Position numbers and translations under genes: made by a program. The notes below the pieces were generated by a model. The model was not told the DNA's origin. It was given only the letters and a program-made list of their open reading frames with translations, and made no database searches. From Haloarchaeobius sp. HME9146 (lineage in GTDB: Archaea > Halobacteriota > Halobacteria > Halobacteriales > Natrialbaceae): a DNA stretch of 64,000 nt. Positions 1 to 8,153 of the stretch are shown here, one piece after another (position 1 is the first letter of the stretch; the number at the start of each line of letters is the position of its first letter). The stretch spans positions 124,001-188,000 of the forward strand of contig NZ_JAODVR010000001.1 of the NCBI RefSeq assembly GCF_025399835.1, in the 5' to 3' direction.

Positions 1-837
1 CCCGGTACTCGCGGACTCGTGTGCTTTCTCCGCATCGGCCTGATACTCCGCGCCCAGGTCGGCGTCCGCTGCGTCGAAGTGCTCTGCCGCCCCCGCGTAC
101 CACTTCGCCGCCCGCCGGAAGTCGTCGCTCCGGGACCGCGCCTCCTCCGCGGCCGCCTCGACCTCCGCGGATTCCGAGAACCGCTTGGCGGACCGGAAGC
201 TCTCTGCCGCGGCGTCGAAGTACGCGACCGCCTCGTCGAACTGGTCGACCGCGCCGCCCCACGCCTCCATCTCGTACATCGACCACGCGGTCTCGAACCG
301 GTCGTGGCCGCCGTCGTAGTGTTCGAACCCGCGGGCGTAGCGCTGGATGGCGGTCCGGTCGTCCCGTACGTCGTCGAGCGCGCCGCGGACCTCGCCCAGC
401 TCGGGGACGACCCGCTGGTCCTCGGTCGTCCACGTGTACCGGACGCGCTGGCGGTCGTCGATGACGACCACGGACCGTTGCGGGACCTTCCGGTGGCCGC
501 GCCACTCGTCCATGCAGACGCCATACTCCTCGGCGACCTCGCCGATGGAGTCCGTCAGGAGCGGATACGTGATGTTGTTCATCTCGGCGAACCGGCGGTG
601 GCTGAACACCGAGTCCCCGGAGATGCCGAACAGCGTCACGTCAGCCTCGAGGTTCAGGAGGTCGAAGTCCTGCATCGTACACAGCGAGGAGGTACAGGTC
701 GGGCTGAAGTCCGCGGGGTAGAACGCGAGGACGACCACGTCTTCGCGGAGCGCCTCGGACAGCGAGAACTCGCCGATCTCGCCGTTCTCGACGCCGGGGA
801 GTGCGAAGTCCGGTGCGTGCGAGCCAACCGATAACAT
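1..837 (-). CDS. Peroxiredoxin, PrxQ/BCP type, with C-terminal helical extension (3' end beyond window)
   Basis: The protein starts at the ATG at 835-837 and stays open for 279 codons to the window edge, so its C-terminus is missing. Residues 1 to about 150 form a thioredoxin-fold AhpC/TSA domain. The peroxidatic cysteine is C48 in PADFSPTC. A second cysteine, C53, lies four residues further on, as in PrxQ/BCP enzymes that form an intramolecular disulfide. Such enzymes reduce peroxides with thioredoxin-like partners in the cytoplasm. From about residue 160 an Ala/Glu/Asp-rich helical region follows, resembling a TPR-like or coiled extension, which ordinary PrxQ proteins of about 155 residues lack. 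It diverges from the Rieske gene at 975, suggesting a redox-related pair by inference. Confidence 0.88.
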   Translation of the reverse strand, partial: MLSVGSHAPDFALPGVENGEIGEFSLSEALREDVVVLAFYPADFSPTCTSSLCTMQDFDLLNLEADVTLFGISGDSVFSHRRFAEMNNITYPLLTDSIGEVAEEYGVCMDEWRGHRKVPQRSVVVIDDRQRVRYTWTTEDQRVVPELGEVRGALDDVRDDRTAIQRYARGFEHYDGGHDRFETAWSMYEMEAWGGAVDQFDEAVAYFDAAAESFRSAKRFSESAEVEAAAEEARSRSDDFRRAAKWYAGAAEHFDAADADLGAEYQADAEKAHESASTG

Positions 838-974
838 GGCTTTCCGTTGTGTGCCCCCGAACTTAGCTCTGGCCGCCGGCCACCAGCGTGCCCGACCGCC
901 GGCAAACCACTCGGGTATCATACAGGAACGCGCTTCAGGGAACGGTTTTCCACCCGGCGACCGAACCCTGTGCC

Positions 975-2717
975 ATGGCAACAACCGACGATTCGTTCGT
1001 CCCGGTCGCGTCGCTCGCCGAGCTCGAGGAGGACGGCCGAAAGCTCGTCACCCCGCAGGGGCACGCCATCGCGGTCTTCTACCACGAGGGCGAGGTCCGG
1101 GCGGTCGACAACCGCTGCCCACACATGGGGTTCCCGCTCGCAGACGGGACCGTCGACGAGGGCGTCCTGACCTGTCACTGGCACCATGCCCGGTTCGAAC
1201 TCTCCTGTGGCGACACGTTCGACCCCTGGGCCGACGACGTCCAGACCTACCCCGTCGAGGTCCGCGACGGCGAGGTGTACGTGGACCCGGAGCCACCCCT
1301 TGAGACCGAGCCCGCCGAGCACTGGGCGACCCGGCTCGACACCGGCCTCGAGGAGAACCTGCGGCTGGTCGTCGCCAAGGCGACCGTCGGCCTGCTGAAC
1401 GAAGGTGTGGAGCCTGTCGAGCCGCTCGCCCAGGGCGTCGCCTTCGGAACCCGCTACCGCGAGCAGGGCTGGTCCTCCGGCCTCACCATCCTCGCCGCGA
1501 TGGCGAACGTCCTCCCCGAACTCGACGACGAGGACCAGAAACGGGCACTCTACACCGGCCTTCGCCACGTCGCCTCCGACTGTGCGGGCCAGGCCCCGAA
1601 CTTCGACCAGCCGTCGTTCTCGACGCGCGAGGTCGCCCCCGAGCGCCTCGAATCGTGGTTCCGCGAGAACGTCGAGGTCAGGGACGCCGATGGTGCCGAG
1701 CGCGTGCTGCGAACCGCGGTGGCGACCTGCGACCGCGAGCAGGTCGAGCGGATGCTGTTCGCGGCAGCCACCGACCACCGCTATCTCGATTCCGGGCACT
1801 CCTTCGACTTCGTCAACAAAGCCATCGAGACACTGGACCACGTCGGCTGGGAGGCCGCGGACGACACGCTCGCGAGCCTCGTCCGACGCCTCACGGAAGC
1901 CCAGCGCAGCGAGGAACTCTCCTCGTGGCGACAGCCCATCGACCTCGCCGGGCTGCTGGACGACGCCTTCGAGGACCTCGACGACCTGGCGGCCAGCGGT
2001 GCGGGCGAGTCGTGGACCGAACCTGAGGACTTCCAGGACACGCTGCTCTCGGACGACCCCCACGCCATCGTCGACGCGCTCTGTGCAGCCATCGAAGCCG
2101 GGGCGACCACCGAGGAGCTGGCACACGCCGTGGCCCACGCCGCCGCAACCAGGGTCGCCCGGTTCGGCACCGCCAACGAGTTCTCCGACTGGAACACGGT
2201 GCATCACACGTTCACCTACGCGAACGCCGTCCACCAAGCGACCCGGCGCGTCGAGGCGACGGAACTCTACCGCGGCGTGTTCGATGCGGCCATCAACGTC
2301 TACCTCGACCGCTTCCTCAACACGCCGCCAGCGCCGATTCCGGAGCCTGCCAGCAGCGACCGCGACCCGGCCGCGGTGCTCGACGACCTCCGCGAGACGT
2401 TCGACGAGGAAGGGCAGGTGAACGAGGCAGGGAGACTCGTCGGGGAGTTCCTCGACTGTGGGGGCGACCCCGCCGACCTGAAGCGGACGCTCGGGCACTG
2501 CCTCCTGCGCGAGGACGCGGGCTTCCACACGCTGCAGGCGCTCGAGACCGGCTTCCGGCAGTTCGACCTCGCGGACTACGACTACCGGGCCAGGGTCGCG
2601 ATGGTCGCGGTCGCCCGGTACATGGCGGCGCACTTCCCGACCCGCCGTGAGGCCGAGCAGACGTTCACCATCGCCTCGCGACTGCTCCGCGGAGAAGCGG
2701 TCCACGAGGCGGAGTAG
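975..2717 (+). CDS. Rieske [2Fe-2S] protein with long helical C-terminal region
   Basis: This is a 580-residue cytoplasmic protein. Residues 10-105 form a Rieske domain with the cluster ligands C48-P-H50 and C67-H-W-H70, the C-x-H ... C-x2-H pattern of ferredoxin-type and oxygenase-type Rieske domains. No signal peptide or membrane helix is visible, so it is not a bc1-type subunit. Residues 115-580 are a long, acidic, mostly helical region that I cannot match to a characterised fold; it lacks an obvious mononuclear-iron oxygenase motif. The ATG at 975 was chosen because the Rieske fold starts directly after it, although the frame stays open upstream. It is transcribed divergently from the peroxiredoxin across about 137 bp. 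Confidence 0.85.
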   Translation: MATTDDSFVPVASLAELEEDGRKLVTPQGHAIAVFYHEGEVRAVDNRCPHMGFPLADGTVDEGVLTCHWHHARFELSCGDTFDPWADDVQTYPVEVRDGEVYVDPEPPLETEPAEHWATRLDTGLEENLRLVVAKATVGLLNEGVEPVEPLAQGVAFGTRYREQGWSSGLTILAAMANVLPELDDEDQKRALYTGLRHVASDCAGQAPNFDQPSFSTREVAPERLESWFRENVEVRDADGAERVLRTAVATCDREQVERMLFAAATDHRYLDSGHSFDFVNKAIETLDHVGWEAADDTLASLVRRLTEAQRSEELSSWRQPIDLAGLLDDAFEDLDDLAASGAGESWTEPEDFQDTLLSDDPHAIVDALCAAIEAGATTEELAHAVAHAAATRVARFGTANEFSDWNTVHHTFTYANAVHQATRRVEATELYRGVFDAAINVYLDRFLNTPPAPIPEPASSDRDPAAVLDDLRETFDEEGQVNEAGRLVGEFLDCGGDPADLKRTLGHCLLREDAGFHTLQALETGFRQFDLADYDYRARVAMVAVARYMAAHFPTRREAEQTFTIASRLLRGEAVHEAE

Positions 2718-2784
2718 CCGGGGACCGGTACCCAAGCCCCTACCGGACGCGTCGCTTTTCACCTCGGGGCCCCTGCATCCGTCC

Positions 2785-3201
2785 ATGCTGCGCTTTCAGG
2801 TACACGGTGTGTACGGCGGCTGGGAAGCCGCCGTGACGGGTCCCTCCGACCACGTCGAGTTCGGCGTCGAGGCCGACGGCTCGCAGGTGTTGCACACCTA
2901 CGGCTCGATGCACTCGCTACTCCGACTGTACGACCTCGCCCGGCTGGAGCAGCCCCGCCACCCCCGTTTTCTGGGGTACGACGTGCACGAGGGACCGAAC
3001 GGCATCACCCTCGATTTCCAGGCCGCCCGGGTGGAGACGACGTACCCGGAGCTCCGCGAGGCGATGGAGCCGTTCCTGACCGACCTGTTCGGCCAGCTCG
3101 ACGCCCAGACCGTCGGCGACCGCGACGACCACATCGACACCATCCTCGACCGCGACGAGGTGCTGGTCGACCTGCACGAGCTTCGCGACCAGCTCGGGTA
3201 G
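2785..3201 (+). CDS. Conserved hypothetical protein, 138 aa
   Basis: I do not recognise this family. The 138-residue soluble protein starts at the ATG at 2785, 67 bp after the Rieske gene and in the same direction. It is rich in charged residues and has no signal sequence, membrane helix or cysteine pair. The first half looks like mixed alpha/beta and the C-terminal third ([18 protein letters not shown] and beyond) is predicted amphipathic helix. It may be co-transcribed with the Rieske gene upstream and tsr3 downstream (37 bp), but nothing in the sequence ties its function to either. Confidence 0.7.
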   Translation: MLRFQVHGVYGGWEAAVTGPSDHVEFGVEADGSQVLHTYGSMHSLLRLYDLARLEQPRHPRFLGYDVHEGPNGITLDFQAARVETTYPELREAMEPFLTDLFGQLDAQTVGDRDDHIDTILDRDEVLVDLHELRDQLG

Positions 3202-3238
3202 CGAGGCGCTTTTCTCCCTCGACGGGGAACCCTCTCGC

Positions 3239-3745
3239 GTGAACCTCCACGTCCGCTACGAGGGTGACGACGACCCCAAGAAGTGTACGGCCCGCAAGCT
3301 CGCGCGGTTCGACCTCGCCGAGTTGCACCGCTCGAACCGGGCCACCCCCTACGGCGTCGTCCTCAACCCCCACGCGGAGCAGGCACTCTCGCCGGCCGAC
3401 GCGGACGCGACGAACCTCGTGGCGCTGGACTGCTCGTGGGAGACCGCCGAGGCTGCCATGTTCGAGATGCCGGGTGAGCACCGGGCGCTCCCGTTCCTCG
3501 TCGCGGCGAACCCGGTGAACTACGGCCGGCCGTTCAAGCTGACGACGGTCGAGGCGCTGGCGGCGGCGCTGTGCATCCTCGGCGAGCGCGACCACGCCGA
3601 GGAGATCCTCGCGAAGTTCACCTGGGGCGAGACCTTCCTGACGCTCAACGAGGAGCCGCTGCGGCGCTACAGCGAGTGCGCGGATTCCACGGAGGTCGTC
3701 GCGGTGCAAGACGACTACCTCGCGGACGAGGACGACGAGGAGTGA
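3239..3745 (+). CDS. tsr3: Tsr3-type rRNA aminocarboxypropyltransferase (DUF367)
   Basis: The 168-residue protein matches the Tsr3/DUF367 family across its whole length. This includes the [10 protein letters not shown] segment near the N-terminus, ALDCSWE in the middle, and [15 protein letters not shown] followed by [12 protein letters not shown]. These are hallmarks of the SPOUT-like fold that binds S-adenosylmethionine. Family members transfer the 3-amino-3-carboxypropyl group of SAM to a hypermodified uridine or pseudouridine of small-subunit rRNA during ribosome maturation. The start is a GTG at 3239. The C-terminus ends in a short acidic tail. The gene lies just upstream of the L40e gene, consistent with a translation-related neighbourhood. 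Confidence 0.92.
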   Translation: MNLHVRYEGDDDPKKCTARKLARFDLAELHRSNRATPYGVVLNPHAEQALSPADADATNLVALDCSWETAEAAMFEMPGEHRALPFLVAANPVNYGRPFKLTTVEALAAALCILGERDHAEEILAKFTWGETFLTLNEEPLRRYSECADSTEVVAVQDDYLADEDDEE

Positions 3746-3811
3746 GCAGTCGCTGGTCGTCGGGCGGCTGGACAGTAGATAGCGAACAGGCGGCACGGGG
3801 GGCTGCTGTCG

Positions 3812-3850
3812 CGCGCGAGCGGGTGCCGCACAACCGCTGACGCTCGCGCG
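3812..3850. repeat. GC-rich inverted repeat (10-bp arms) downstream of tsr3
   Basis: The arms CGCGCGAGCG (3812-3821) and CGCTCGCGCG (3841-3850) are perfect reverse complements separated by 19 nt. The element begins 66 nt after the tsr3 stop codon. It could fold in RNA as a 3'-end structure. There is no clear T-tract after it, so I do not call it a terminator. Confidence 0.45.
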
Positions 3851-3940
3851 GTGACTCGTCAGTGCATGCCGAGACTGGTCCCGGCATCGGCCTTGAATGG
3901 TCGTGCAGGTGGGGTCGTGGGGCGACCTGACTCGGAAACG

Positions 3941-3949
3941 CTTTTATCC
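3941..3949 (+). promoter_or_regulatory. TATA box for L40e gene
   Basis: CTTTTATCC, preceded by GGAAACG as a BRE-like element, is centred 26 nt before the ATG at 3971. That spacing fits a leaderless transcript starting at or very near the start codon. Confidence 0.6.
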
Positions 3950-3970
3950 GCACCCGCATGAACTCACGAT

Positions 3971-4120
3971 ATGGCTAAATTCGACGCTGCGGTCGACCGG
4001 ACGCTCGAGAAGATGATCTGCATGCGATGTAACGCCCGCAACGCGAAGCGCGCGGAGAAGTGCCGCAAGTGCGGCTACGCGAAGCTCCGCCCGAAGGCGA
4101 AGGAAAAGCGCGCGGCGTAA
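3971..4120 (+). CDS. rpl40e: 50S ribosomal protein L40e
   Basis: This 49-residue basic protein carries two C-x2-C pairs, C17/C20 (CMRC) and C31/C34 (CRKC), forming the zinc ribbon of ribosomal protein L40e. The lysine/arginine-rich C-terminus ([12 protein letters not shown]) is typical of archaeal homologues, which lack the ubiquitin fusion found in eukaryotes. It is a structural component of the large ribosomal subunit. The length equals the usual archaeal length. It has its own TATA box and follows tsr3 by 225 bp. Confidence 0.95.
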   Translation: MAKFDAAVDRTLEKMICMRCNARNAKRAEKCRKCGYAKLRPKAKEKRAA

Positions 4121-4175
4121 TCGGCTCGTCCCTTCTCTCCGAGACAGCACTCCCGGAGCAGTGGGTCTGTCTCGC

Positions 4176-4787
4176 TTACCCGTCTGGGTACTTCGGCTGC
4201 CGGCGCTCGGCCCGAGAGAGGGCGGTCTCGACCACGTCGCGCACGTCGCCGTGGAACTCGTCGCCGTGGCCGGCGTACATGTGTTCGACGGTGTCAGGCA
4301 TGCGGTCGAGCAGGTCCTTGATACTCTCGATGAGGCGTTCGCGGGACTGTCCGTCCATGTCGGTCCGGCCGAAGCTCCCGTAGTCGAAGGCAGCGTCGTT
4401 GTGGACCACGACGTCGCCCGAGAACAGCGTCGACTCGCTGACGTAGGCGACGTGGTCGGCGGCGTGGCCGGGGGTGTAGACGACCTCGAACGTCTCGTCA
4501 CCGATCTTCACGAAGTCGCCGTCGTCCAGTTCGTGGGTCCGGCGAGGATGCTGGGCGTAGGCGTGGCAGTCACACGAGAAGGCGTCGAGGACGGGGTCGA
4601 GCTGGGCGACGTGGTCGCCGTGCTGGTGGGTGAGGACCACCTGGTCGAGGTGGTCGGTGTGGTCACGGACGACGTCGACGACGCCCTCCATCGCCCCGGC
4701 GTCGACGAGCGTCGTGCGCTCGCCGGTGACGAGGTAGGCGTTACAGGTGAACACGTCGGCGTCTGCCGTCACGTGGGTCACGTTCAT
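4176..4787 (-). CDS. Metallo-beta-lactamase-fold hydrolase
   Basis: The 203-residue protein starts at the ATG at 4785-4787. It has the zinc-binding signature HQHGDH (H54, H56, D58, H59), a third-motif histidine in GHAADH (H108), the bridging aspartate in FSGD (D125) and a late AGHGDE motif. This is the glyoxalase II-like branch of the superfamily, which hydrolyses thioesters, lactones or similar substrates with two zinc ions. The substrate cannot be read from the sequence. The frame is open 44 codons further upstream, but that part is unlike the family and would run through the intergenic region shared with the divergent gene at 4918. Confidence 0.88.
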   Translation of the reverse strand: MNVTHVTADADVFTCNAYLVTGERTTLVDAGAMEGVVDVVRDHTDHLDQVVLTHQHGDHVAQLDPVLDAFSCDCHAYAQHPRRTHELDDGDFVKIGDETFEVVYTPGHAADHVAYVSESTLFSGDVVVHNDAAFDYGSFGRTDMDGQSRERLIESIKDLLDRMPDTVEHMYAGHGDEFHGDVRDVVETALSRAERRQPKYPDG

Positions 4788-4917
4788 ACTCGGAGCCTCG
4801 TGGGCACGCCAGAAAACGGTGGCGGGGCGGGCAAACGCCGTTTCGACGACCGAATGGGTTGGTATTCCAAGGCATGGCCGTGATTTTTTTGAGTCCTTAA
4901 CGATTATACCCGAATGC

Positions 4918-5097
4918 ATGGGCTTCGGGAGCTACGACGAATCGGAACAGGAGAACCAGAGCATCGACACAGACCTCGACGAGAGCGAGTCAGTAAACAC
5001 ACGGGAATCGAACCACGAAGGCAGCATCGAGTTCGAGAACGGGGCGTCGAACGACGAACTTATCGACCGGCTGAAAGACATCAAGACCGAGGAGTAG
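4918..5097 (+). CDS. Small acidic haloarchaeal protein (DUF5786-like)
   Basis: This 59-residue, highly acidic protein begins MGFGSYDESEQENQ and ends with a short helix (DELIDRLKDIKTEE). I recognise it as a small protein family widespread in haloarchaea that is annotated as DUF5786, with no known function. It contains no cysteines and no membrane segment. It is divergent from the hydrolase at 4787, and its stop lies only 7 nt before the GTG of the DUF99 gene, so the two are probably co-transcribed. Confidence 0.75.
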   Translation: MGFGSYDESEQENQSIDTDLDESESVNTRESNHEGSIEFENGASNDELIDRLKDIKTEE

Positions 5098-5103
5098 TCA
5101 CGC

Positions 5104-5658
5104 GTGAAGCCCGGAGTGCGGGCGTTGGGTGTCGCCGAATCGTTCCGGGACGACGAGAGCACACTCGCGGGTGTCGTGGTCAGAGCGAATCGCGTGGTAG
5201 ATGGCTTCTCTTTTGGGACGTGTACCGTCGGTGGGAGCGACGTGACAGACGCGGTCGAGGCGCTGTACCGCCGACTCGACCGTGAGGACGTCCGCTACGT
5301 CATGGTGTCGGGCATCGCGCTGGCGTGGTACAACCTGCTGGACATGCACCGGCTGGCCGACGCCATCGACCGGCCGGTCCTCTCGGTGACGTACGAGGCG
5401 AGCGACGGACTGGACGACGCAATCCGCGAGGCGTTCGAGGGCGACGCGCGCGAGGACCGGCTGGCGACCTACCGGGCACAGCCCGACCGGACCCCCGTCG
5501 AGGTCAACGGCGAGACCGTGTACGTCCGGGCGGTCGGCGTGGACCCCGCCGAGGCGCGCGACGTGGTACGGGCGTTCACCCCTGAAGGTGGGCGACCCGA
5601 GCCGGTCCGGGTGGCTCGCATGGCCGCCCGCGCGGGTGACGCGCTCCGCAGGGATTAG
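5104..5658 (+). CDS. DUF99 (UPF0215) family protein, endonuclease V-like fold
   Basis: The 184-residue protein matches the archaeal DUF99 family, which is structurally related to endonuclease V. The conserved features are the start KPGVRALGVAESF, the core VVDGFSFGTCTVGGSD, the central YVMVSGIALAWYNLLD, and the C-terminal RVARMAARAGDALR. The biochemical role of the family is not established, so nuclease activity is inference from fold only. Translation starts at a GTG at 5104, 7 nt after the upstream small-protein gene, and the uracil-DNA glycosylase follows after 25 bp. This suggests an operon of DNA-metabolism-like genes. Confidence 0.85.
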   Translation: MKPGVRALGVAESFRDDESTLAGVVVRANRVVDGFSFGTCTVGGSDVTDAVEALYRRLDREDVRYVMVSGIALAWYNLLDMHRLADAIDRPVLSVTYEASDGLDDAIREAFEGDAREDRLATYRAQPDRTPVEVNGETVYVRAVGVDPAEARDVVRAFTPEGGRPEPVRVARMAARAGDALRRD

Positions 5659-5683
5659 GTACGCCCGGCGCGCCTCTCCCGAC

Positions 5684-6304
5684 ATGGCAAACACGGATTC
5701 CCTCGAGAACATGGACGGCCTCGAGGTGACGGCCTGTGAGCGCTGCCCGGAACTCTGTGAGTCGCGCAGTCGCATCGTCAACGGCGTCGGACCCGACGAC
5801 GCAGCCGTGCTCTTTCTCGGCGAGGCACCCGGCGCGCAGGAGGACGAGGAGGGCGAACCGTTCGTCGGCCGGTCGGGCGACGTGCTCACCGAGGAACTCA
5901 GGAACGTCGGCCTCGACCGCGAGACGGTCCGCATCACGAACTGCGTTCGCTGTCGGCCGCCGGACAACCGCAACCCGCGCAAGGAGGAACTCGCGAACTG
6001 CCGGGAGTACCTCGAACGTGAGATCGACCTCGTCGACCCCGAGGTCATCGTCACGCTCGGGAAGGTCCCCGCCGAGCACCTGCTGGACCGGTCGGTCGCG
6101 GTGACGAAAGAGACCGGCAACGTCGAGGAGGTCCGCATCGCGGGCGAGCCGCGCCGGGTCATGCTCTGTCTGCACCCCGCGGCGACGCTGTACGACCGGA
6201 GCCAGCGCGAGCCGTTCGAGGAGACGCTCGCCGAAGCCGCGTCGCTGGCGGGCGTGCGTGGAGACGGTGGAGAAAGCGGCCAGTCGCGGTTAGGCGACTT
6301 CTAG
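5684..6304 (+). CDS. Family 4 uracil-DNA glycosylase with C-terminal PIP-like peptide
   Basis: This 206-residue enzyme belongs to the [4Fe-4S] family 4 of uracil-DNA glycosylases, which excise uracil from DNA as the first step of base-excision repair. The likely cluster ligands are C18, C21, C90 and C106. The active-site motif is GEAPGAQED and the second motif is HPAA near residue 165. The last residues, QSRLGDF, match the Q-x2-L-x2-F consensus of haloarchaeal PCNA-interacting peptides, which would tether it to the sliding clamp. Its stop shares a CTAG with the stop of the convergent phnE. Confidence 0.93.
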   Translation: MANTDSLENMDGLEVTACERCPELCESRSRIVNGVGPDDAAVLFLGEAPGAQEDEEGEPFVGRSGDVLTEELRNVGLDRETVRITNCVRCRPPDNRNPRKEELANCREYLEREIDLVDPEVIVTLGKVPAEHLLDRSVAVTKETGNVEEVRIAGEPRRVMLCLHPAATLYDRSQREPFEETLAEAASLAGVRGDGGESGQSRLGDF

Positions 6305-7335
6305 GCGCTGCGGCCCAGCCACTTGTCGCCGTCGAACAGGCCCCGGAGCCTGTCGAAGAAGCCCTCGGAGACCTCCTCGTCCGGGCGCAGGCGCGACCGG
6401 AGCCGCGAGGAGAACAGCTCGACGGAGATGACGATGACGATGACCATGAAGATGCCCGCCGCCGCGTGACTGAACGCGAGCTGGGCGAGCTGGCCCTTGA
6501 TGAACTGGCCGAGGCCACCGGCACCGACGACACCGAGCGAGATAGCGATACGGACGTTGATCTCGAGGATGTAGAGCGCCCAGGCGATGAAGGAGGAGAA
6601 CACCTGGCTCAGCATCCCGAAGGTGATGACCTGCGAGCGGTCCGCACCCGTCGAGGAGATGGCCTCGATGGGGCCGTCCTCGACCTCTTCGAGTTCGTCC
6701 GTGAACAGCCGACCCATGTTCCCGATGGTGTCGGTCGCGATGGCGAACATCGCCGACAGCGGCGTCGGGCCGAACACCGGGATGTAGAAGAGCACCCAGA
6801 CGATGGCCGGGATGGCCCGGATGGTGCTCATCGTGCCGCGGAAGATGAAGTTGAACGGGAACGGCGTCACGCGCTCGGAGCCCATCACACCGAAGAACAG
6901 CGCGAGGGGGAACCCGACGATGGTCCCGGTCGCACCGACGACGATGGTGACGATGCTCGCGCCGACGATGGAGGTCGCCTGGTCACGCTGGAGGACAGCC
7001 TCGACGAGCGACCCGGGGTGGGTCAGGCTGCCGATGAGGGCGCTCCAGCCGTGGAGCTCCATGTCCTGGGAGTACAGCGTGAAGAAGTAGAAGTCGGGGC
7101 TGAGGAACTCCAGCAGGTTCGAGATGAACACGGGGCCCTGTCGGACCACCTGTGCGATGGTGAAGTCGAGGTAGACGAGCCCCGCACCGGTGAACACGAG
7201 CATGGCCAGCATGAGCCCGGCGTACAGGCCACGCCGGATGAGCTGCTGGCGTTCGATGAGGTCGAGTCGCTCCGTGATGCGTGGGTCCGCGCCGGAGACG
7301 GTGCCGCCGTCGGTGGCGGTCCTGTCGTCGCTCAT
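6301..7335 (-). CDS. phnE: Phosphonate/phosphite ABC transporter permease PhnE
   Basis: This 344-residue integral membrane protein has about six predicted membrane helices and a binding-protein-dependent permease domain from about residue 130. The cytoplasmic coupling loop lies around ELEEVEDGPIEAISSTGADR. PhnE forms the channel of ATP-driven phosphonate or phosphite importers. An N-terminal segment of about 35 charged residues precedes the first helix. It is the last gene of the operon phnD-phnC-phnE. Its start overlaps the phnC stop by 4 nt, so translation is probably coupled. Its stop overlaps the stop of the glycosylase gene. Confidence 0.92.
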   Translation of the reverse strand: MSDDRTATDGGTVSGADPRITERLDLIERQQLIRRGLYAGLMLAMLVFTGAGLVYLDFTIAQVVRQGPVFISNLLEFLSPDFYFFTLYSQDMELHGWSALIGSLTHPGSLVEAVLQRDQATSIVGASIVTIVVGATGTIVGFPLALFFGVMGSERVTPFPFNFIFRGTMSTIRAIPAIVWVLFYIPVFGPTPLSAMFAIATDTIGNMGRLFTDELEEVEDGPIEAISSTGADRSQVITFGMLSQVFSSFIAWALYILEINVRIAISLGVVGAGGLGQFIKGQLAQLAFSHAAAGIFMVIVIVISVELFSSRLRSRLRPDEEVSEGFFDRLRGLFDGDKWLGRSA

Positions 7336-8090
7336 TGGGCTACCTCCTCGGCCGTCGCCGCTGACATCTCCTCGTCGTCGGAGTAGTAGATGTCGTCGAC
7401 GATGTCCATGGTGAGTTCCTCTCTGCCGCCGTCGAACACCTTCTTGCCGTCGCGCAGGCCGATGTAGCGTTCACCGAACTCGCGGGCGAGGCCGACCTGG
7501 TGGAGACTCGCGATGGTCGTCAGGTTACGTTCCTCGGCCGCCCGTCGCATGTAGCCCATGACCTCCTCTGCGGCCTTGGGGTCGAGGCTCGCGACGGGTT
7601 CGTCGGCCAGCAACAGGGAGGGCTGCTGGACGAGCGCGCGGGCGATGCCGACGCGCTGTTTCTGCCCGCCGGACATCGAGCCGGCGCGCTGGTTCGCCTC
7701 GTCGAGCAGGCCGACGGTGTCGAGCGCTTCGAGCGCGGTGACCTTGTCCTCGCGGTCGTACCGCGTCAGCAGACTACTGACGAGGTCCTCACGGGAGAGC
7801 GCACCCGTGAGTGCGTTCTTGTACGCGCTCATGGCTTCGACGAGATAGTGCATCTGGAACACCATCCCGATGTCACTGCGCCGGCCGGTGACCTTCGAGT
7901 CCCCGATGTAGACGCCGCCCTCCGTGGGCTCTGCGAGCCCGTTGAGGAGTCGGAGGAGTGTCGACTTCCCGGCTCCCGAGGGGCCGAGCAGCACGACGAA
8001 CTCCCCGTCGGGAATCGTGAACGACACGTCGTCGAGCGCGACTGTGTCGCCGTATCGTTTCGTGAGGTTCTCCACCTGTATCGCTGTCAT
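7332..8090 (-). CDS. phnC: Phosphonate/phosphite ABC transporter ATP-binding protein PhnC
   Basis: The 252-residue ATPase contains Walker A GPSGAGKST, the Q-loop in MVFQMHYLV, the signature SGGQKQR, Walker B LLLADEP and a switch histidine in ASLHQVG. It energises import through PhnE. The sequence closely follows the PhnC subfamily. It lies between phnD (63 bp upstream) and phnE (4-nt overlap). The C-terminal tail is acidic, with EEMSAATAEEVAQ as the last residues. Confidence 0.94.
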   Translation of the reverse strand: MTAIQVENLTKRYGDTVALDDVSFTIPDGEFVVLLGPSGAGKSTLLRLLNGLAEPTEGGVYIGDSKVTGRRSDIGMVFQMHYLVEAMSAYKNALTGALSREDLVSSLLTRYDREDKVTALEALDTVGLLDEANQRAGSMSGGQKQRVGIARALVQQPSLLLADEPVASLDPKAAEEVMGYMRRAAEERNLTTIASLHQVGLAREFGERYIGLRDGKKVFDGGREELTMDIVDDIYYSDDEEMSAATAEEVAQ

Positions 8091-8131
8091 TACAAAATAA
8101 TTCGTGATAGACGGTTAGTTTGTTTCGGAGT

Positions 8132-8148
8132 CGGTTCGAGCGGAACCG
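8132..8148 (-). repeat. Stem-loop between phnD and phnC
   Basis: CGGTTC (8132-8137) and GAACCG (8143-8148) form a perfect 6-bp stem with a 5-nt loop. The stem begins about 6 nt after the phnD stop codon in the transcript. Such a structure could stabilise the phnD 3' end and raise binding-protein output over the transporter, as is common in ABC operons. That function is inference. Confidence 0.4.
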
Positions 8149-8153
8149 GCTGC

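Noticed and set aside
918-2786. Long minus-strand open frame of 622 codons opposite the Rieske gene
   Set aside because: It is the antisense of a clearly coding gene. In GC-rich haloarchaeal DNA such frames are open by codon bias, and its translation shows no recognisable motif.
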